This document shows, piece by piece, positions 43,781 through 47,884 of a stretch of 47,884 nucleotides of DNA. The stretch covers positions 1 to 47,884 of the forward strand of contig JANYGW010000233.1 in assembly GCA_025359245.1 (NCBI GenBank), in the 5' to 3' direction. Source of the DNA: Massilia sp. (GTDB lineage Bacteria > Pseudomonadota > Gammaproteobacteria > Burkholderiales > Burkholderiaceae_D). The number at the start of each line of letters is the position of its first letter. Position 1 is the stretch's first letter. Position numbers and translations under genes: made by a program. The notes under the pieces are model-generated. The model was not told the origin of the DNA. It saw only the letters and a list, made by a program, of their open reading frames with translations, and made no database searches.

Positions 43781-44551
43781 TTATTGTTTTTGTGTGGGGT
43801 TCGATTCGGGCGCTTCGCCGCCCATCCTGCGCATGAAACTGACGGCCGGGTGGTGGGGCCGCGCGCGATACAGCTGGGCCGGGCGATTGCTGGCGTGACG
43901 CATTTTTCCGGGAATCTCTTCGAGGAAATCGCCTTCCTTGATGCGCTTGCGAAATGCGCTCTTGTCGACCTTGCGGCCCAGGACAATTTCGTAGACGCGC
44001 TGCAGGTCCGACAGGGTAAATTCGGCCGGCAGCAGATGCACGGGCAGCGACGAATATTCGACCCGGTTGCGCAAACGCTGCACTGCCGCCGACAGGATCG
44101 CGGCGTGGTCGAATGCCAGTTTGCAGTCGACTGCGACCCCGTCCACCTTGTGCCAGCTGGCCGCATCGGTCGTGCCGCCATGCAGAAGTGCGATGTCGTC
44201 CGAGGCGATCAAGGCAAAATAGGCAAACGTGACCGACCAGCCGCGCGGGTCCCGCGTGGCGCTGCCGAAGCCCTGCAGCTGCTCGAGATAGGGCGTGCTG
44301 ACGCCGGTTTTTTCGCGCAGCTTGCGCAAGGCCGTGGCATCGAGATCACGATCGTGGCGGACATCGATGAAGCCGCCCGGCAGCGCCCATTTGCCGCGGA
44401 AGGGATGCTCGCTGCGGCGCACCAGCAGGATCTGCAATGCCTGGTCCCGGACCGTAAAAATGACCAGGTCGACGCTCGTCAGTGGAACATCGAAGTCGTG
44501 GATATTGTAAGTGCGCAGGAATTCCTGCTCGCTGCGGTTGTCTATGCTCAT
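43781..44551 (-). CDS. NrtR-like Nudix transcriptional regulator
   Basis: The 256-residue protein joins an N-terminal Nudix-like domain (about 18-150; [32 protein letters not shown]) to a C-terminal winged helix (about 165-240; [27 protein letters not shown]). This is the NrtR layout, a repressor of NAD-related genes that senses ADP-ribose. The Nudix box is degenerate: the REUxEE element reads RKLREKTG, so catalysis is probably lost, as in many NrtR proteins. I chose ATG 44551 (GAGGCAATG in front); ATG 44554 is equally possible. Two palindromes between this gene and the PARG gene are its likely operators. Confidence 0.85.
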   Translation of the reverse strand: MSIDNRSEQEFLRTYNIHDFDVPLTSVDLVIFTVRDQALQILLVRRSEHPFRGKWALPGGFIDVRHDRDLDATALRKLREKTGVSTPYLEQLQGFGSATRDPRGWSVTFAYFALIASDDIALLHGGTTDAASWHKVDGVAVDCKLAFDHAAILSAAVQRLRNRVEYSSLPVHLLPAEFTLSDLQRVYEIVLGRKVDKSAFRKRIKEGDFLEEIPGKMRHASNRPAQLYRARPHHPAVSFMRRMGGEAPESNPTQKQ

Positions 44552-44575
44552 CATTGCCTCGATTGCCAAGGCTGG

Positions 44576-44581
44576 ATTGTA
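44576..44581 (-). promoter_or_regulatory. -10 box TACAAT for the nrtR-like/kptA operon
   Basis: TACAAT on the minus strand stands 24 bases before the regulator ATG. The place expected for its -35 falls inside the first palindromic operator, although no good -35 match is seen there, which is common for regulated promoters. Confidence 0.4.
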
Positions 44582-44592
44582 GCGTCATTTCG

Positions 44593-44619
44593 AACTTAGT
44601 GGAAAAAATTCACTAAGTT
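44593..44619. promoter_or_regulatory. Operator 1: perfect inverted repeat, NrtR-type
   Basis: AACTTAGTG and CACTAAGTT are perfect 9-bp arms around a 9-base AT-rich spacer. TTAGT and ACTAA are 11 bases apart. Arms of the form CTTAGT/ACTAAG are like operators known for NrtR in Proteobacteria. Confidence 0.72.
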
Positions 44620-44638
44620 AGTTGTAATTCGACACTAA
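44618..44638. promoter_or_regulatory. Operator 2: same half-sites and spacing
   Basis: TTAGT (44618-44622) and ACTAA (44634-44638) are again separated by 11 bases. The centre is 22 bases from that of operator 1, two turns of DNA, so two regulator dimers could bind on the same face. The site overlaps the -35 of the PARG promoter. Confidence 0.6.
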
Positions 44639-44650
44639 CATCGCTATGAT
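44622..44650 (+). promoter_or_regulatory. Promoter of the PARG-type gene
   Basis: TTGTAA (44622-44627) and TATGAT (44645-44650) have a 17-base spacer. The -35 lies within operator 2, so repressor binding would block it. Confidence 0.55.
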
Positions 44651-44702
44651 TGGGCGGCCAAGACGAAACACAACAATAATAAGAAGAGAAAGCAATCAAA
44701 CA

Positions 44703-45557
44703 ATGAACAATCGAGAATTCCGCGCCGCGGTCGCGCACGACACCGTGGCCGTCATGGCTGCCGGCAGCTATCAAAACCTGCATGGCGCCGAGGTGAGCAT
44801 CGCCCGCGAGCTTGCGTTGGCAACTGCGGCATCGGTGCATTACACAAGCGACCGGTTGGCCGAACTGGCGCGCAGCATCGCCCATTCGGCCCGTTATGCA
44901 ACGCGGTTTGAAGTGCGCAATGAATCGACCTTTGCAGCGGCGCGCCGCCTCGCCGGCGATGGCCATGCCGATCCGCTGTGCCTCAATTTCGCGTCGGCGA
45001 AAAATCCCGGCGGCGGCTTCATGGGCGGCGCCGAGGCGCAGGAAGAAAACCTGGCCAAGTCGTCTGGCCTGTATCCATGCATCGTGCAGATGTCGGCAAT
45101 GTATAGCGCGAACCGCGCGCTCAAATCGTGCATGTACAACGACGACATGATTTACTCGCCCAAGGTACCAGTGTTTCGCGACGACGATTACGCGTTCCTG
45201 GATGCGCCTTTCGCCAGTTCGATCGTGACGGCGCCGGCCGTCAATCGCGGTGCGGTGGCGCGCAATGAACCGGAGCGCCTTGGCGAGGTCGAGGCGATCA
45301 TGCTTGCGCGCATCGACAAGCTGCTGGCGCTGGCGGTGCATCATGGCCATCGCGCGCTGGTGCTCGGTGCGTGGGGCTGCGGCGTGTTCGGCAATCGTCC
45401 CGCCGATATGGCGCGCTGGTTTGGCGACCATTTGCTGCGCAATCCTACTTACCGCGATGCGTTCGAATTGGTCAGTTTCGCGGTTCTGGACCGTAAGAAC
45501 GACGGCACTTTCACTGCCTTTGCCGACGAATTTGGCGCCATCGGCCGAGCACTGTGA
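44703..45557 (+). CDS. TIGR02452 family protein, microbial-type PARG macrodomain
   Basis: The 284-residue protein has the bacterial poly(ADP-ribose) glycohydrolase signature GGG-x7-QEE in NPGGGFMGGAEAQEENL (about residues 101-117), preceded by LCLNFASAKNPGG. The macrodomain then continues with ALVLGAWGCGVFGNRP and ends EFGAIGRAL. The family removes ADP-ribose from proteins or nucleic acids. Facing an NrtR-like regulator and KptA, which makes ADP-ribose cyclic phosphate, it may process ADP-ribose products. The ATG at 44703 (MNNREFRAAV) is preferred over an upstream frame that would cross the promoter. Confidence 0.9.
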   Translation: MNNREFRAAVAHDTVAVMAAGSYQNLHGAEVSIARELALATAASVHYTSDRLAELARSIAHSARYATRFEVRNESTFAAARRLAGDGHADPLCLNFASAKNPGGGFMGGAEAQEENLAKSSGLYPCIVQMSAMYSANRALKSCMYNDDMIYSPKVPVFRDDDYAFLDAPFASSIVTAPAVNRGAVARNEPERLGEVEAIMLARIDKLLALAVHHGHRALVLGAWGCGVFGNRPADMARWFGDHLLRNPTYRDAFELVSFAVLDRKNDGTFTAFADEFGAIGRAL

Positions 45558-45568
45558 GGCATGCCAGG

Positions 45569-46039
45569 CTATGCCCCTTGGTACATGCCAAGAGTGGGAA
45601 GCGGATACTGCCGTAGTGCCTCATCGAAGGCTTCCCTGCAGCCGGTAAGCGATCCGTATTGCTTCAACTCTGCGAGGCTGAGCATATCGTCGATGCGGTC
45701 GAACTCGGCGTAACTATCTTCATCAAGGCTGCGCGCGATCTGCAATGCCTGCCTGGTCGCACGGCGCAGCGTTGCGTTACTGGCCGGCAGTGATGCGCGC
45801 AGCGTCGCCAGCAGCCATCCGGCCGCACGCGCAAGATCGATCTCGCCTGGCACGGCATTGAGGTCGTCGATCGTTTGCATGCGCGGTTTGCGCCATGAAA
45901 CTTCGATGATTTCCCCCAGCGGCTCATCCATTTTTCCGATCACCTGCAGCGCCCATTCACGCGCATCGTCGACGTCACAGATGCCGGCTTCGATACCGAG
46001 ACGGAAATATTGGGCGACGGTGGCGAGGGTGGGGGACAT
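45569..46039 (-). CDS. Hypothetical protein (156 aa)
   Basis: No family recognised. The soluble, mostly helical protein starts MSPTLATVAQYFRLGIEAGI and contains WALQVIGKMDEPLGEIIEVS and ATRQALQIARSLDEDSYAEF. The layout (short helical, acidic, solitary) is like small immunity or adaptor proteins, but nothing specific supports that. The ATG at 46039 is the start used; the longer frame runs through the divergent gene and is a shadow. It converges with the PARG-type gene, 11 bases apart. Confidence 0.65.
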   Translation of the reverse strand: MSPTLATVAQYFRLGIEAGICDVDDAREWALQVIGKMDEPLGEIIEVSWRKPRMQTIDDLNAVPGEIDLARAAGWLLATLRASLPASNATLRRATRQALQIARSLDEDSYAEFDRIDDMLSLAELKQYGSLTGCREAFDEALRQYPLPTLGMYQGA

Positions 46040-46151
46040 GTGGACTTGAAGTAATGAGGTGCAACAGTATCCCATGCCCGCACCAGATGGACATCTTGCT
46101 AAAACGCCATTGTTTGCTATCATGAATGGGGTCACCGTCCTTGCTGGGATC

Positions 46152-46721
46152 ATGATGAATATGGCGATTGGCGCATTGCAAGCCAGCACAGCCGCGTCCG
46201 CGCCGGCGGATGCAGCGGCGCGCCCGGCTGCGGCTGCGTCCACATCGAGCACCCGCGTCGAACTGAGTCCCGAAGCGCTGGTGCTGATCGCCAAGCTCAA
46301 GGCGCGCGACACCCAGGTGCGCCAGCATGAACAGGCGCACCTGAGCGCCGCCGGCAGCCTGGCCCTGTCTGGCGCCACGTATGTGTACCAGCGTGGTCCG
46401 GATGGCGTCAGCTACGCCATCGGCGGCGAAGTCCAGATCGACACCTCGCCCGGCCGCACGCCGGCCGAGACGATCGCGCGGGCCCGCTCGATCATGGCGG
46501 CGGCGCTGGCGCCGGCCGATCCCTCCGGTCCCGACCGCGCGATCGCGGCCCAGGCCCAGCAGCTTGAGCAGCAGGCGCTGGCCGAACAGGCCCAGCAGCT
46601 AGCCGCCGCGCCGGCTGCCGAAGAGGATGATGCGCAGAAGTTTGATCCGCTGACCAGGGCGGTGCAGCGCGCCTATGGCGTGTCGGATGCGGCGCCGGCG
46701 ACGATCCAGGTTGCAGCATAG
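46152..46721 (+). CDS. CJM1_0395/SprA-related putative metalloprotease
   Basis: The 189-residue protein contains VRQHEQAHLSAAGSLALSGA (about residue 56 onward), with a zinc-binding-like HEQAH motif, and YVYQRGPDGVSYAIGGEVQI, the core of the SprA-related putative metalloprotease family. A Gln/Ala-rich helical region and an acidic tail follow. Members are often described near secretion or adhesion genes; the function is unproven. The start is uncertain: ATG 46152 is chosen, with ATG 46122 and 46059 possible, and none has a strong ribosome-binding site. Confidence 0.78.
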   Translation: MMNMAIGALQASTAASAPADAAARPAAAASTSSTRVELSPEALVLIAKLKARDTQVRQHEQAHLSAAGSLALSGATYVYQRGPDGVSYAIGGEVQIDTSPGRTPAETIARARSIMAAALAPADPSGPDRAIAAQAQQLEQQALAEQAQQLAAAPAAEEDDAQKFDPLTRAVQRAYGVSDAAPATIQVAA

Positions 46722-46734
46722 CGACTACGCGACA

Positions 46735-47028
46735 TCAAGCTGCGGCAAGCTTCAACTTGCCAACGCGCTCAAGGTTAATGTGCCGGCGAGCTAGCCAAAG
46801 GTCGTAATTATCTTGCATGGCAAGCCAACTCTCGGCCGAGCGGCCAAGCGCCTTGGAAAGCCGGAGTGCCATGTCAGGCGTGACGCGACTGCTGCCCTTC
46901 AGGACGCGGCTGAGCGTGGATGCGGCTACGTCAAGTTGCACCGCAAGTTCTCGTCCACTAATGCTATTCGGAGCGAGATAAATATCGGTGATGAATTCAC
47001 CGGGATGGGGTGGGTTGTGCATGGCCAT
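46735..47028 (-). CDS. higA: HigA-family antitoxin / Xre regulator
   Basis: The 97-residue protein starts MAMHNPPHPGEFITDIYLAP, the hallmark opening of HigA antitoxins, and carries an Xre-type helix-turn-helix (GRELAVQLDVAASTLSRVL; VTPDMALRLSKALG) and the phrase SAESWLAMQDNYDLW. HigA neutralises the RelE-like RNase HigB and represses the operon. No complete higB is found upstream, where it should lie, only a short possible remnant sharing the TAATG junction. The antitoxin may act as an orphan regulator. Confidence 0.9.
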   Translation of the reverse strand: MAMHNPPHPGEFITDIYLAPNSISGRELAVQLDVAASTLSRVLKGSSRVTPDMALRLSKALGRSAESWLAMQDNYDLWLARRHINLERVGKLKLAAA

Positions 47029-47100
47029 TAGTGATAGTCCTGGTCGTTCGAGACGTCAGCGCTTCCGCCACAGTATCAGGAACGGCGCATAAGTACCCGA
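47028..47100 (-). pseudogene. Possible remnant of the higB toxin 3' end
   Basis: Immediately upstream of higA, one frame ends GGSADVSNDQDYH and stops in TAA overlapping the higA ATG as TAATG. HigB toxins typically end in a similar D-x-DYH and overlap higA in this way. The frame is broken by a TGA 16 codons upstream, and no complete toxin follows. The remnant is short, so the match could be chance. Confidence 0.3.
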
Positions 47101-47148
47101 GTTTGGCCATGCCGGCAGGTTGCGCTTGCCAAAACCCGATCCAGATAG

Positions 47149-47168
47149 TACTGTACATCCATACAGTA
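47149..47168. promoter_or_regulatory. LexA (SOS) box upstream of imuA
   Basis: TACTGT-N8-ACAGTA has all outer positions of the LexA consensus TACTG-(TA)5-CAGTA. It ends 17 bases before the imuA ATG, so imuA should be DNA-damage inducible. Confidence 0.88.
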
Positions 47169-47185
47169 CTTTTCAGCAGATCATC

Positions 47186-47764
47186 ATGCGCAGTCCCGCT
47201 ACCCATCCCTCCCCGGAGGAGCTTCATCCGTCGCTGTGGCGCGCCTCGCAGCTGGCGCACGCGAGCACGCGCTGCATCGATACCGGCCACCCGACGCTGT
47301 CGTCCCAGCTGCCCGGCGGCGGCTGGCCGAGCGGCACCCTGATCGACCTGCTGCCCCAGCAGGCCGGCATCGGCGAGCTGCGCCTGCTGCGCCCGGCGCT
47401 GCTCAAGGTAGCCCAGCGCCGCATCGTGCTGCTGCAGCCGCCGCACCCGCCCCAGGCGCTGGCGCTGGCCGCGATGGGGCTGGCGCCGTCGCAGCTGGTC
47501 TGGATCCGCAGCGGCCGCAGCGCCGACGCGCTGTGGGCGGCCGAGCAGGTGCTGCGCAGCGGCAGTTGCGGCGCGCTGCTGTTCTGGCCCGGCCACGTGC
47601 GCGCCGAAACGCTGCGCCGCCTGCACCTGGCCGCGCAAAGCGCCGACACGCTGTTCTTCATGCTGCGCCCGCTGGCCGCCGCGCAAGACTCGTCGCCGGC
47701 GCCGCTGCGCCTGGCGCTGCGCCCGGCCGCCGGCGGCATCGAGATCGGCTTCGTCAAACTGTAG
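47186..47764 (+). CDS. imuA: ImuA (SulA/RecA-like), 3' end cut by a transposon
   Basis: The 192-residue protein matches ImuA, which joins ImuB and DnaE2 in SOS-induced mutagenic translesion synthesis. Matching blocks are LPGGGWPSGTLIDLLPQQAG, the analogue of the RecA P-loop region, then GELRLLRPAL, ALWAAEQVLRSGSCGALLFW and LRPAAGGIEIGFVK. Homologues usually continue beyond this point and overlap imuB. Here the last codon CTG and stop TAG come from a transposon end that begins at 47760, and imuB does not follow. The protein is therefore probably truncated at its C-terminus. The start is the ATG at 47186, just after the LexA box. Confidence 0.85.
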   Translation: MRSPATHPSPEELHPSLWRASQLAHASTRCIDTGHPTLSSQLPGGGWPSGTLIDLLPQQAGIGELRLLRPALLKVAQRRIVLLQPPHPPQALALAAMGLAPSQLVWIRSGRSADALWAAEQVLRSGSCGALLFWPGHVRAETLRRLHLAAQSADTLFFMLRPLAAAQDSSPAPLRLALRPAAGGIEIGFVKL

Positions 47765-47884
47765 GAAGACAATAAAGTTTTCGTCCGCCGCTGCTGTAAG
47801 TCGTTGATTTCCGCTAGTATCGCCAAGACCCAGCGAACCAAAGTTTTCGTCTTAGTGCCGCGAATCGGTTGAAATAGCAAGTAT
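47760..47884. mobile_element. Left-type end of a Tn7-like transposon, continuing past the window
   Basis: The sequence TGTAGGAAGACAATAAAGT at 47760 closely matches the classic Tn7 end, which begins TGTGGGCGGACAATAAAGT. Two copies of AAAGTTTTCGTC (47774-47785 and 47840-47851), 66 bases apart in the same direction, look like TnsB-binding sites; their wide spacing suits a left end. The flanking five bases CAAAC (47755-47759) may be one copy of the target duplication. Transposase and cargo would lie to the right, outside this window. Confidence 0.7.
47774..47851 (+). repeat. Two direct repeats (TnsB-site-like)
   Basis: AAAGTTTTCGTC occurs at 47774-47785 and at 47840-47851, preceded by GACAAT and CGAACC respectively. 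Their position inside the transposon end and their shared orientation fit transposase binding sites. Confidence 0.65.

Noticed and set aside
44646..44702. Longer start for the PARG-type gene
   Set aside because: It would begin inside the -10 box of its own promoter; the downstream ATG fits homologues.

Overview
The window is GC-rich chromosomal DNA from a betaproteobacterium. The best fit is Oxalobacteraceae (Massilia/Duganella/Telluria type), judged from the argA-yggX pair diverging from hrpA, the imuA SOS locus, the many secreted and lipoprotein genes and the codon usage. This is inference from gene content; no 16S gene is present. Both ends look abnormal. The first ~147 bases read as a lower-GC, Der-like GTPase fragment, and the last ~125 bases look like the end of a Tn7-like transposon.

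Left part (1-9617): a Der-like fragment; yggX and argA on the minus strand; hrpA diverging from them; a PRC-barrel protein; a PHB-depolymerase-type esterase preceded by a 38-codon leader ORF; and a compact operon of CPBP membrane protease, short TetR regulator and PH-like protein with palindromes in its promoter region.

Central part (9684-26196), the most unusual region: twelve minus-strand genes with overlaps or short gaps form one ~15.4 kb transcription unit. In transcription order they encode a DUF3467-like protein, a 1187-residue protein with three near-identical beta repeats plus a fourth divergent one, family protein D, an 80-residue protein, a protein combining trypco2-like, helix-hairpin-helix-like and IPT-like segments, a subtilisin-type S8 protease, a 584-residue helical protein, a protein resembling ABBA-fold prenyltransferases, family proteins C and B, a 315-residue paralogue of the 584-residue protein, and family protein A. 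A, B, C and D are diverged copies of one family I cannot name. A -24/-12 sigma-54 promoter with exact spacing precedes the first gene. Inverted-repeat candidate activator sites lie about 85-135 bases upstream, and a sigma-54 activator lacking a sensor domain is encoded next door. This looks like an activator-controlled, protease-containing multiprotein system. No known system with this gene set comes to mind.

Right part (26527-46721): a lipoprotein; a secreted FTP/zinc metalloprotease with a PPC domain; a solute-binding protein; a small membrane protein; a diguanylate cyclase; an acyl-CoA-dehydrogenase-like flavoprotein; a large alpha-2-macroglobulin with a small lipoprotein; a PQQ sugar dehydrogenase; a branched-chain amino acid binding protein; Cu/Zn superoxide dismutase; a VOC protein. 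Then comes an NAD/ADP-ribose module: an NrtR-like regulator with KptA, divergent from a PARG-type macrodomain gene, with two operator-like palindromes of identical geometry between them. A hypothetical gene and a CJM1_0395-type metalloprotease follow.

Right edge (46735-47884): an orphan higA antitoxin with only a possible higB remnant, then SOS-controlled imuA behind a near-consensus LexA box. The 3' end of imuA is cut by a Tn7-like transposon end (from 47760) carrying two repeats like TnsB-binding sites. The element continues beyond the window.
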